Shown piece by piece: positions 7,938 through 15,405 of a stretch of 20,465 nucleotides of DNA. Location of the stretch: NCBI GenBank assembly GCA_937884735.1, contig CAKZYI010000495.1, positions 1-20,465 of the forward strand, given 5' to 3'. The stretch comes from an uncultured Pleurocapsa sp. Lineage in GTDB: Bacteria; Cyanobacteriota; Cyanobacteriia; Cyanobacteriales; Xenococcaceae. Within the stretch, counting starts at the first letter, position 1; every line of letters begins with the position of its first letter. The notes beneath the pieces were generated by a model that was not told the DNA's origin, ran no database searches, and saw only the letters and a program-made list of their open reading frames with translations. A program made the position numbers and the translations under genes.

Positions 7938-7979
7938 GAACTAATCCAATTTTAGTTCATTAGGTAATGCAATTGCATT
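7938..7979 (-). promoter_or_regulatory. Twin dyads upstream of prlF-yhaV, candidate operators
   Basis: The first dyad is GAACTAA-N7-TTAGTTC at 7938-7958, ending 15 bp before the antitoxin ATG. The second is a perfect 14-bp palindrome, AATGCAATTGCATT, at 7966-7979. Their position fits repressor sites for the autoregulated toxin-antitoxin operon. Binding by PrlF or by the complex is inferred. Confidence 0.5.
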
Positions 7980-8089
7980 GTCAAAATAGAGCGATCGCTC
8001 TATCTTCATTGTTTTTAAAATCTAAATTCAACTTCGACCTTAAGCAAAACCATTAAACTTAAATATATTAGCTATAGTGCAATGATGAA

Positions 8090-8296
8090 ATGAATACACA
8101 ACTTGTCGAATCTATATATCAAGTTATTCAATCTCTTTCGGATGAAGAGCGATCGCTTTTGGAAGAAAAATTATACACAAATTTATCTTATCCTTCTCAA
8201 GAAGAAATTATTGCTTTAGCTGAAACGAGTAATGTTTTTGATTTTCTAAAAGATGAGCCAGATACCTATACATTAGATGATGGAAGACCTGTTTAA
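8090..8296 (+). CDS. Small antitoxin-like hypothetical protein, no partner toxin
   Basis: A 68-aa acidic protein. The N-terminal half is an amphipathic helix of the type LVESIYQVIQSLSDEERSLL, common to a large group of short cyanobacterial proteins often found beside PIN or MazF-like toxins. The tail ends YTLDDGRPV, a common ending in such putative antitoxins. No toxin frame follows: 8297-8576 holds only intergenic repeats, and the next gene is of unknown type. It may therefore be an orphan antitoxin or simply an uncharacterised small protein. It lies 160 bp from the prlF gene and is transcribed away from it. The codons are ordinary for the window and one HIP1 site lies inside the frame at 8149-8156. 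A toxin link is inference from sequence style only. Confidence 0.6.
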   Translation: MNTQLVESIYQVIQSLSDEERSLLEEKLYTNLSYPSQEEIIALAETSNVFDFLKDEPDTYTLDDGRPV

Positions 8297-8576
8297 TAAG
8301 TTTAAATAAATTACAGCCTGACCGCATTATTACCAACATCACATTTTAAAAAATCAACCGTAGGGTGGGCATCCTAATAAATTATGTATCCACAATTATT
8401 TTTAATAATGCCCACCAGATTATAATTTTATCTCTCGCAATCCTCAAGGATACCGCAAGCATAAGGCGCAAAGACGCAAAAGATCGCGATCTCATTTCTC
8501 ACAACATCCAGATCGCACTATTAAAACACTCTTCTCAATAAACTAAGAAATAGTAATTTAACAAATTAATAAAACC
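8297..8576. other. Intergenic region with several cyanobacterial repeat fragments
   Basis: No gene is visible here. Besides the hairpin element at 8364-8416, the stretch has a run of CGCAAAG-type short units around 8456-8481 (GGCGCAAAGACGCAAAAG), a pattern common between cyanobacterial genes. It also has a copy (8483-8520) of a dispersed repeat whose other copy is at 3467-3504. Nothing resembling a toxin gene can be found downstream of the 68-aa protein. Confidence 0.5.
8364..8416. repeat. Inverted-repeat element with GGTGGGCAT/ATGCCCACC arms
   Basis: Perfect 9-bp inverted arms (8364-8372 and 8408-8416) enclose a 35-bp AT-rich loop. The left arm is preceded by GTA and G (GTAGGGTGGGC), a string I know as a frequent intergenic repeat in cyanobacterial genomes. 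The element is too small to code for anything. Confidence 0.55.
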
Positions 8577-8921
8577 ATGTTCGATTTAGGAATGATTTTT
8601 GGTGCTGCCGATATAGTTTCAGATGTATCGGGTATCAAACAGCGTCAAGTAAAACAGATTAAGTTTTTTCGCTATAAAGAAGGTAATTTAGGCATTGCTT
8701 TTTTTGATAATCAAACAGTTTTTGGCGAATACTGGATTGAGAATATAAAAGTACCTAAAAAATACGAAGCTATTTTTAAAGCAAGTGGTTTTAATATCGG
8801 AACTAAATATGATACACAATTTTTTGATTTACAATCATTTAGTGCAGACAAGAAAATGCTTAAAACACCAGCTATTCAAAAACGCCTTTTGAAAACTATT
8901 TTTAATAGCATGAAAGATTAA
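8577..8921 (+). CDS. Hypothetical protein, 114 aa
   Basis: I do not recognise this family. The protein is basic and soluble, without a clear signal peptide or membrane span. After a hydrophobic start (MFDLGMIFGAADIVSDV), residues 20-60 show alternating strands (KQIKFFRYKEGNLGIAFF, then QTVFGEYWIENIKV), suggesting a small beta-rich fold. The C-terminal third is a lysine-rich helix (MLKTPAIQKRLLKTIFNSMKD). The ATG at 8577 follows an AT-rich leader without a good ribosome binding site. It faces a convergent hypothetical membrane-protein gene 22 bp downstream. It lies in the accessory stretch between a toxin-antitoxin pair and valS. Codon use is AT-rich like its neighbours. The frame could be real but small and lineage-specific. 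Confidence 0.55.
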   Translation: MFDLGMIFGAADIVSDVSGIKQRQVKQIKFFRYKEGNLGIAFFDNQTVFGEYWIENIKVPKKYEAIFKASGFNIGTKYDTQFFDLQSFSADKKMLKTPAIQKRLLKTIFNSMKD

Positions 8922-8943
8922 TTAAGATTACCAATGCAAAAAA

Positions 8944-9342
8944 TCAAGTAAGAGAAAGGGTATAAAAAAACACAATTCCAAAGAAAAAGCATCCTGCATT
9001 GTAAACCTGTAGATTACGATGCGTAGTCTTTCTGTTTTCCAGATATTCAGCAACTCTATGACAATGACTATCTTGAATAATACTAAAATTACGTCTCATT
9101 CGTTTACTAAAGCTTTCATGTATGACAAACGACACGTAAAAAGAAAAAATTAAAAAAAGTAGTCTAATAGGTGGACTAGGAATTACTATAGAACCAATAT
9201 TTATATCAGGAATTTTCAAAGAGCTTAAAGATAGTGCTATTAAAGTTAATCCAGAGGCATTTAGTTTTACATCGTAAATTTCCCAACGGTTAATTGTTTC
9301 TTTTATTATCTTTAATAAGGATTTGTTAGTTGAGTTTTTCAT
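8944..9342 (-). CDS. Hypothetical small membrane protein, 132 aa
   Basis: I do not recognise this protein. It has a basic N-terminus (MKNSTNKSLLKIIKETINRWE) and three hydrophobic stretches: residues about 26-46, about 54-77 (PPIRLLFLIFSFYVSFVIH) and about 112-132 at the extreme C-terminus. A basic, polar loop of about 30 residues containing RMRRNF lies before the last span. The ATG at 9342 is the first in frame. The gene is AT-rich, converges with the 114-aa gene and is divergent from valS. The layout suggests an inner-membrane protein, but no function can be offered. Confidence 0.55.
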   Translation of the reverse strand: MKNSTNKSLLKIIKETINRWEIYDVKLNASGLTLIALSLSSLKIPDINIGSIVIPSPPIRLLFLIFSFYVSFVIHESFSKRMRRNFSIIQDSHCHRVAEYLENRKTTHRNLQVYNAGCFFFGIVFFYTLSLT

Positions 9343-9551
9343 AAATCTAAAGTAGCTTTTTAAATACTGTTAAATAATTTAGCTGAATGATCCAGTTATA
9401 AGCAGTGATTTAAGTTGTTGACATACATTAATTTTTTACTATCGATTGCACGTATCAAAAAGACGGAAATAGGAATAACTAATTAGCAAGAGTGACGGCA
9501 ATGAATATACAATAAATAATTGCCTAAAGTACCAACTCCACTGCTAGTCAC

Positions 9552-12308
9552 ATGACCGCAACTGACACCAATCTCTCTACCAAATACGATCCCAAGCAAA
9601 CCGAAGCCAAATGGCAAAAATACTGGGCGGATAAGGAAGTATTCAAAGCCGATCCTAGTGCCGAAGGCGAACCTTATTGCATTGTGATTCCCCCACCCAA
9701 CGTTACGGGGAGTTTGCATATGGGACACGCTTTTGAAAGTGCCTTGATCGATACTTTGATTCGCTATCATCGGATGATTGGGCGCAATACTTTATGGTTG
9801 CCTGGGACAGATCACGCCAGTATTGCGGTGAGTACCATTGTAGATAAGCAGATTAAAGCCGAAGGTAAAAGCCGTGAGGATTTAGGACGAGAAGAGTATT
9901 TAAAGAAAGCCTGGGCTTGGAAAGAGGAGTCTGGCACGACAATTATTAATCAGTTGAAGAGTCTGGGGGTATCTGCCGACTGGACAAGAGAAAGGTTTAC
10001 GATGGACGAAGGGTTATCTGAGGCGGTGAAAACAGCTTTTGTCAAACTCTACGAAGAGGGGCTGATATATCGCGGTAACTATTTGGTTAACTGGTGTCCT
10101 GCATCTCTTTCAGCGGTATCGGATTTGGAAGCAGAAAATCAAGAAGTAGACGGGCATCTGTGGCATTTTCGCTATCCTTTAACTGATGGTAGCGGTTATA
10201 TGGAAGTAGCGACGACTCGCCCTGAAACCATGTTGGGGGATACGGGGGATGCGGTTAATCCTAATGACGAGAGATACAAGGATTATATTGGCAAGACTCT
10301 AACTTTACCGATAGTTGGGCGGGAGATTCCCATTATTGGCGATGAGTTTGTGGAAATGGAGTTTGGTACGGGTTGCGTTAAGGTAACGCCAGCCCACGAT
10401 CCTAATGACTTTGAGATGGGCAAACGCCATAATCTGCCGATGATTAACATTATGAATAAAGATGGCAGTCTGAATGAAAATGCAGGGGACTTTCAAGGGC
10501 AAGATCGCTTTATTGCCCGCAAGAATGTTGTTAAGAAACTGGATGAATTGGGCAATCTAGTTAAGATTGAAGACTATCGTCATAGCGTTCCCTATAGCGA
10601 TCGCGGTAAAGTACCTATTGAACCATTATTATCAACCCAGTGGTTTGTCAAAATCGATCCGTTGTCGCAAAAGGCATTAGGCTGTCTGGATAATGATAAC
10701 TCTCCTAACTACGTACCCGACAGATGGAAGAAAGTATACCGCGACTGGCTGATTAAGTTAAAAGACTGGTGTATTTCTCGTCAACTATGGTGGGGACATC
10801 AAATTCCCGCTTGGTATGTAGTTTCAGAAACTAATAATGAGATTCAGGATAATACTCCTTTTGTTGTTGCTTTCGATGAAGCTGAAGCTGAAAATAAGGC
10901 AAAAGAGAAGTACGGGAATGATATTAAACTAGAACAAGATCCAGACGTATTAGATACTTGGTTTTCCTCTGGTTTGTGGCCTTTTTCTACTATGGGTTGG
11001 CCTAATGAAACCGCAGACTTAGCCAAATACTATCCTAACTCTACTTTAGTTACGGGTTTCGATATTATCTTCTTCTGGGTAGCCCGCATGACCATGATGG
11101 CGGGACACTTTACCGATAAGATGCCCTTTGATGATGTTTATATTCATGGGCTTGTATTGGACGAAAAAGGACAGAAGATGTCCAAGTCTAAGGGTAACGG
11201 TATCGATCCTTTATTGATGATTGATAAATATGGTGCGGATGCTTTGCGCTATACCCTGATTACTAAAGTTGTAGGTGCAGGACAAAATATTAGCTTTGAC
11301 TATGACAGGAAGAAAAAAGAATCTCCTTCGGTTGAAGCTTCTCGCAATTTTGCCAACAAGCTGTGGAATGCTTCGCGGTTTGTCATGATGAACTTGAAGG
11401 GTAAAACTCCCCAAGAATTAGGACAGCCTGACAAGGCTAATCTGGAATCTTGCGACAAATGGATCTTGTCTCGTTTTTATCAGACAGTAAAACAAACTCG
11501 TAGCAATATAGAAAAATACGGCTTAGGGGAAGCAGCTAAAGGCTTGTATGAGTTTATCTGGAATGACTTTTGTGACTGGTATATCGAGTTAGTTAAAACT
11601 CGCTTATGGGAAGATGAGGGTTCGACTTCTCGCCTGGTGGCACAACAAACATTAGGTTATGTCCTCAATGGGATACTTAAACTACTACACCCTTTCATGC
11701 CTCATATTACTGAAGAGATTTGGCAGACTTTAACTCAAGCAGCCCTCCTAAATCCCACCAACTCTGAGGGGACTGTTCAAACTTTAGCCTTACAACCTTA
11801 TCCTGAAGTTGCCGAGGATTTAATTAATTCTGAATTAGAACAAAGCTTTAGCTTGTTGTTTAATGTCATTGGTACTATTCGTAACTTGCGCGCGGAGTCG
11901 GTAATTAAACCAGGAGAAAAAATCAAAGTTATCCTGCAAACTGATAGCGAAAAGGAAATTAAGCTGCTTCAGTCTACAGAAAGCTATATCAAAGATATTG
12001 GCAAAGTAGGCGAACTTATTATTACTGACTCCCTCGAAGATCCTGGGCAAGTTACCGCAGGGGTAACGGGGACAGTACAGGTATTGATTCCTTTGACTGG
12101 TTTGGTTGATGTAGATGCGTTAAAAGCGAAGTTACAGAAAAAACTAGATAAAGTGGAGAAGGACATCAAATCTTTGTCTGGACGTTTAAATAATCCTGGC
12201 TTTGTTAACAAAGCACCAGAAAATGTTATCGCAGGGGCGAAAAACGATCTAGCTGAGGCACAAAAGCAAGCCGAGATTATAAAAGAACGTTTGGATCGAT
12301 TGAAATAA
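9552..12308 (+). CDS. valS: Valyl-tRNA synthetase
   Basis: An essential class I aminoacyl-tRNA synthetase that charges tRNA-Val and edits mischarged threonine. At 918 aa it is within the family range. Signatures: PPPNVTGSLHMGH with the HIGH-type motif HMGH at residues 56-59; the CP1 editing insertion (about 190-340, with ATTRPETMLGDT and VKVTPAHDPNDFEMG); CISRQLWWGHQIPAWY; DVLDTWFSSGLWPFSTMGWP; the KMSKS loop at residues 542-546; the anticodon-binding helical domain (about 640-800); and a C-terminal coiled-coil arm (about 850-918) that contacts the tRNA in ValRS. All catalytic motifs are intact. The start ATG at 9552 precedes the conserved KYDPKQTEAKWQKYW by ten codons. The gene stands alone, with about 210 bp of non-coding DNA upstream and a hairpin downstream. 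Confidence 0.98.
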   Translation: MTATDTNLSTKYDPKQTEAKWQKYWADKEVFKADPSAEGEPYCIVIPPPNVTGSLHMGHAFESALIDTLIRYHRMIGRNTLWLPGTDHASIAVSTIVDKQIKAEGKSREDLGREEYLKKAWAWKEESGTTIINQLKSLGVSADWTRERFTMDEGLSEAVKTAFVKLYEEGLIYRGNYLVNWCPASLSAVSDLEAENQEVDGHLWHFRYPLTDGSGYMEVATTRPETMLGDTGDAVNPNDERYKDYIGKTLTLPIVGREIPIIGDEFVEMEFGTGCVKVTPAHDPNDFEMGKRHNLPMINIMNKDGSLNENAGDFQGQDRFIARKNVVKKLDELGNLVKIEDYRHSVPYSDRGKVPIEPLLSTQWFVKIDPLSQKALGCLDNDNSPNYVPDRWKKVYRDWLIKLKDWCISRQLWWGHQIPAWYVVSETNNEIQDNTPFVVAFDEAEAENKAKEKYGNDIKLEQDPDVLDTWFSSGLWPFSTMGWPNETADLAKYYPNSTLVTGFDIIFFWVARMTMMAGHFTDKMPFDDVYIHGLVLDEKGQKMSKSKGNGIDPLLMIDKYGADALRYTLITKVVGAGQNISFDYDRKKKESPSVEASRNFANKLWNASRFVMMNLKGKTPQELGQPDKANLESCDKWILSRFYQTVKQTRSNIEKYGLGEAAKGLYEFIWNDFCDWYIELVKTRLWEDEGSTSRLVAQQTLGYVLNGILKLLHPFMPHITEEIWQTLTQAALLNPTNSEGTVQTLALQPYPEVAEDLINSELEQSFSLLFNVIGTIRNLRAESVIKPGEKIKVILQTDSEKEIKLLQSTESYIKDIGKVGELIITDSLEDPGQVTAGVTGTVQVLIPLTGLVDVDALKAKLQKKLDKVEKDIKSLSGRLNNPGFVNKAPENVIAGAKNDLAEAQKQAEIIKERLDRLK

Positions 12309-12323
12309 TCTAAGGCAGTAAGC

Positions 12324-12344
12324 AGGGTGGGGTTTACCCACCTT
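12324..12344. terminator. Hairpin between convergent valS and Nudix genes
   Basis: GGTGGG (12326-12331) pairs with CCCACC (12337-12342) around a GTTTA loop. An adjoining G-T wobble and an A-T pair extend the stem to eight pairs. TTTAAAT follows on the plus strand. It lies 15 bp after the valS stop and 26 bp from the end of the Nudix gene, so it could end transcription from either side. The T-run is short, so efficiency is uncertain. Confidence 0.5.
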
Positions 12345-12370
12345 TAAATACAATCTTGTCCGATTGAAAA

Positions 12371-12868
12371 TTACATTGATTGCCCATTTTCCAAATAAAT
12401 AATAGATTGTTCGTTGTTTAAATAGGGCATTAAACTTTGTAATCTGCGCTGAGAATGAATACCCAGCATTGAAATAGCTGTATTTAGTTCGCAAAATTGA
12501 TAGGCACTAATTTCTTTTTTAGGAACAATAATATTCGTAGAGTCTTTGACTGTTTCAGCTAGAAATATAAACTGCACCGACTCAAGTTTTTTTTGGGGGT
12601 TATTGGCATAGTCAACACATACCAATTTTGGCGATTCGCACTCTATTCCTGTTTCTTCTTTGACTTCTCTGATACAGGCTTGTCTTGGAGATTCATTTTG
12701 TTCGATTACTCCCCCAGGAAGTAACCAACAATCTCGATAAATAGGTTTAAGAATTAATAATTGCTTTTCTTGGTTAAAAAGTAAACATCCCGCGCCCATT
12801 CTTTTTTTCGGTAATCTGACAAAATAAATTTTTTTGGATAAATTTTCTAGTTTTACTTTTAAATTCAT
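12371..12868 (-). CDS. Nudix hydrolase
   Basis: A 165-aa Nudix-family hydrolase. Members cleave nucleoside diphosphates linked to another group and use the Nudix box to bind Mg2+. The box here is a perfect G-x5-E-x7-REVKEETGI match, reading GGVIEQNESPRQACI then REVKEETGI, around residues 53-75. It is preceded by the usual strand with WLLPGG. The protein's length and the N-terminal KKRMGAGCLLFNQEKQLLIL strand fit the single-domain family. The substrate cannot be told from sequence. I prefer the ATG at 12868; an in-frame TTG at 12874 would add two residues. The gene is monocistronic and converges with valS. Confidence 0.9.
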   Translation of the reverse strand: MNLKVKLENLSKKIYFVRLPKKRMGAGCLLFNQEKQLLILKPIYRDCWLLPGGVIEQNESPRQACIREVKEETGIECESPKLVCVDYANNPQKKLESVQFIFLAETVKDSTNIIVPKKEISAYQFCELNTAISMLGIHSQRRLQSLMPYLNNEQSIIYLENGQSM

Positions 12869-13043
12869 CTTCAATTAAAATTGAATCGATTTCATTCTAT
12901 TTTTCCAAAGAATGAGCATTATTAACCTGACAATCTCTACTTTTATTGCTTCACCTCCCGATAGTTGTATCGTATCTCATAACTATTTTCAACGATTAAA
13001 GAATTAATAAAACCTAGAGGTGCGATCGCTTTTTTTATTCTGT

Positions 13044-13251
13044 TTAAAGATCGTTTTCGATCAACTGGGCTATTTTCATGTTTTGCTTTGAGAGTCCTTA
13101 TTTTTAAATCCTGATTTTTAGGCACAGGAATTGACAAAATTCTATCGATTCCAGGTTTTGTATAAATATGATGATTAACCGTAACTTTTCACAAAATCTA
13201 GCCTTATTTCTCGACTATTTTGCACAGCTTTTCACCAGAAACCGATTTCAC
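13044..13251 (-). pseudogene. hicA: Decayed HicA family toxin gene
   Basis: Read from the GTG at 13251, the frame gives VSGEKLCKIVEK, a stop, G, a stop, IL, a stop, then KVTVNHHIYTKPGIDRILSIPVPKNQDLKIRTLKA. After a one-base insertion near 13080 it resumes as MKIAQLIENDL and stops at 13044. This is the complete HicA layout: a small double-stranded-RNA-binding-like mRNA interferase with a catalytic His in an SHH(I/H)-type motif. The three stops fall where relatives have Gln, Trp and Arg, each explained by one transition (CAA, TGG, CGA to TAA, TAG, TGA). The start overlaps the hicB stop as GTGA, as in intact hicBA operons. The gene must be inactive. It is AT-rich and was probably once a functional pair with the upstream hicB remnant. 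Confidence 0.85.
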
Positions 13252-13494
13252 ACTGCAACCTCTAATACCTGAGTATCATCTTCGGTGGCATGATTATCAT
13301 TTGCTACCTCTAGCTATCCTTCAATTGCATCTTTGAGGTTATTTTCTAACTCTTCCATCTATTCCCTTCAGTAATACATCCTGTCAAAGCTGGTACTAAA
13401 TGCGACGAACTATGCGCCTTTTTGCCCAATACTCTCCTTCTTCTGCTTGATGCACGATTATGAAGTTAGCCGAAGGCATCGCTTTTATTTTCAT
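13248..13494 (-). pseudogene. hicB: Decayed HicB family antitoxin gene
   Basis: Three frame segments join into one HicB protein. From 13494: MKIKAMPSANFIIVHQAEEGEYWAK, the first strand. After a frameshift around 13410-13425: SSHLVPALTGCITEGN, the classic HicB strand and loop. After a one-base deletion near 13360: MEELENNLKDAIEG, a stop in place of Trp, LEVANDNHATEDDTQVLEVAV, then TGA at 13248. HicB antitoxins neutralise HicA and, in many members, bind the operon promoter. At least two frameshifts and one nonsense change show the gene is dead. The segment overlaps the start of the hicA remnant by four bases. The first piece of the frame could also start at the ATG at 13479. Confidence 0.85.
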
Positions 13495-13638
13495 CGATAT
13501 AAAATTTGTTATGACACTGCACTTTATTTTATCTTTGTTGCAGTTTGATAAGTTTGACTGATAAAGCGAAAACCCAACAAATTTCAATAAATTATACTAA
13601 GGTTCTGATATTTTAGATTACAAAGGAGAACATATCTT

Positions 13639-14655
13639 TTGCACAAGATTGGTGTTGTCGGTGCGGGCGGTCGTTTGGGGACGGAGATAGTTAAGACATT
13701 AGCTAGTCAACAAGTTGCTGTAGTTGCGATCGCATCTAGTAGAAAAAACAGTTGGGGCGATCTCGTTTCTTATCACGAATATCCCTCAAATTCTACACCT
13801 CAACACCTTCAACAGCTTTTTCAGGAGTTAGACGCTGTAATTAATGCTGCCCCTGTCTCTTCTTCCATCCTTCAACGAGAGGCAATTGCAGCAGGTTGTC
13901 ACGTAATTGATGTTGGAATCAAAACCAAAGTAATAGAAGAGTTACTCCAATTAGATGAGCTAGCAAAAACTCAGCAACGTTGCTTAGTAACCATGGCTGG
14001 TCTTGCACCAGGGTTAATTGGACTACTGGGGACTGAATTGCTGTTTAGGACACCACAAGCTGAATTTGTTGATGTTTGCTTAATTCAAAATTCTCAAGGT
14101 ACTTCGGGCGAGAGAGGTACAAAAGATATGCTCGATCTGCTTACGATAGATGGCAAAACACTCAGTTCGTGTTTAGTTGCCCAAGAAGAGGAAAGTCTCG
14201 ATACTGCAGAGGTAAAAGCATTTAGTTTTAATACTCCTGAGTCTCTCTTTCTTGGCGATCGAGATCGAATGAGATTTTATACGGCTTTCAATCGCCCGAT
14301 ACTTAATACTTTAATTGTAAATTTGGGTCGCATTCGTCAATACACACCTAATGTCTACAAACTGCTAAGAAACAAAATTGCTGCAACTAAGGCCACTCAG
14401 AGTATCCCCGACGGAGAAGCAATCTTATTAAGTGCTGTTGCCAGAAAATCCGACGGACAGGTGGCATCTTGGGATTATTATCGTCTTGTTTCAGATTATG
14501 GTGCAACAGCAGCGATCGCATGTACGACTGCCGATCTCATTTTGAAGGAACAATGCAATTCTGGTGCAGGATGCCTTGGTGATTTTGTTAATTTAAAAAC
14601 TATTTGCCAACACCCGTGGATGCAAAATATGATTTTAGAAAATTATAGTAATTGA
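13639..14655 (+). CDS. Saccharopine dehydrogenase-like NAD(P)-binding oxidoreductase
   Basis: A 338-aa protein with an N-terminal Rossmann fold. The nucleotide loop GVVGAGGRLGTEIVKTLAS is at residues 5-23, followed by the VVAIASSRK strand and the LDAVINAAPV segment seen in saccharopine dehydrogenase-like proteins. AAGCHVIDVGIKTKVIEELLQLDELAK and MAGLAPGLIGLLGTELL (PG-x-P-like loop) also fit that superfamily. The family covers lysine metabolism enzymes and many uncharacterised oxidoreductases, so the substrate is unknown. The start is TTG at 13639: a strong AAAGGAGA ribosome site at 13623-13630 sits at normal spacing, and there is no ATG nearby. It lies downstream of the decayed hicBA region on the opposite strand. 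No operon partner is evident. Confidence 0.78.
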   Translation: MHKIGVVGAGGRLGTEIVKTLASQQVAVVAIASSRKNSWGDLVSYHEYPSNSTPQHLQQLFQELDAVINAAPVSSSILQREAIAAGCHVIDVGIKTKVIEELLQLDELAKTQQRCLVTMAGLAPGLIGLLGTELLFRTPQAEFVDVCLIQNSQGTSGERGTKDMLDLLTIDGKTLSSCLVAQEEESLDTAEVKAFSFNTPESLFLGDRDRMRFYTAFNRPILNTLIVNLGRIRQYTPNVYKLLRNKIAATKATQSIPDGEAILLSAVARKSDGQVASWDYYRLVSDYGATAAIACTTADLILKEQCNSGAGCLGDFVNLKTICQHPWMQNMILENYSN

Positions 14656-14878
14656 GGAAAAGAATAAAATCCAAAAATGCGATCGCAAAGTTGTTCGATT
14701 AACAATCTTGATCGGTTACCTCATAAATATCTCAAATTGAGCTTTTAACAATGCTAGTACGTTTTGTAGCAAAGATGAAGAATAAGCAAATATGCTAAAA
14801 CAACATTTAGAACGTCTCAAGTAAAAGTATCATTAATGATATATACAACTACATTCATGTTCGAGACTCTTAACAGCC

Positions 14879-15340
14879 ATGTTATACCTAGCGCAAGTTG
14901 AAATTAACCCTGATTCGGGAGAAATACAGCTACAGGTACTTGCTCGCCAAGAATCAGAATATGTCTGGGAAGTTGATAATTCTGATTCTTTACTTCTAAC
15001 TAAAGAAAGCTCTCTTAGTGCAGGAGTCTTGGTTTTGGTTGAGATAGATCAACATCAACAAATTATTAGTATCCAGAATGCCAAAGAATGGGTGCTAAGT
15101 ATTTTGCAGCAGCACTTAACCAAGAATGCCATTAACCCTCAGTTTATTGAGACAGAACAAAACAAAGTAGAACAATGGCGACAGGAAGTAACAGCACAAA
15201 ATTTGGAACTCAATCGCCGTGCACTGGAAATTGAAACCCGTCGCGAACAATTACAAGAATTAGAGCAGGAATTGAAAAGAGATAGGGAAGAGCTAAATAA
15301 ACAACAGGAACAGTTATTTAATCGTTCTCAACAAGAATAG
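14879..15340 (+). CDS. Conserved cyanobacterial-type protein with C-terminal coiled coil
   Basis: A 153-aa soluble protein of unknown function. The N-terminal half (about 1-85) is beta-rich (MLYLAQVEINPDSGEIQLQVLARQ, and GVLVLVEIDQHQQIISIQNA). The second half (about 95-150) is an unbroken charged helix with heptad-like Leu and Glu/Arg spacing (EIETRREQLQELEQELKRDR), ending in a Gln-rich tail. The build suggests an adaptor or scaffold that dimerises through the coiled coil. It is transcribed towards the BY-kinase gene and converges with it across 65 bp. Neither product nor partner can be named. The ATG at 14879 is the first start in the frame. Confidence 0.7.
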   Translation: MLYLAQVEINPDSGEIQLQVLARQESEYVWEVDNSDSLLLTKESSLSAGVLVLVEIDQHQQIISIQNAKEWVLSILQQHLTKNAINPQFIETEQNKVEQWRQEVTAQNLELNRRALEIETRREQLQELEQELKRDREELNKQQEQLFNRSQQE

Positions 15341-15405
15341 TTTTTTCCCTAATTTTTGATTAGAGTATTAAGATTTTTTAAAAGCTAATATAATAAGCAG
15401 ATTTT

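Noticed and set aside
9483..9770. 95-codon minus-strand frame overlapping the start of valS
   Set aside because: It lies antisense to the conserved HIGH-motif region of valS and its translation resembles no protein.
12943..13137. 64-codon minus-strand frame as an independent small gene
   Set aside because: Its first part is the middle of the decayed hicA and the rest is out-of-frame read-through after the one-base insertion.
13396..13587. 63-codon minus-strand frame as an independent small gene
   Set aside because: Its C-terminal half is the N-terminal strand of the decayed hicB; the upstream half has no recognisable content.
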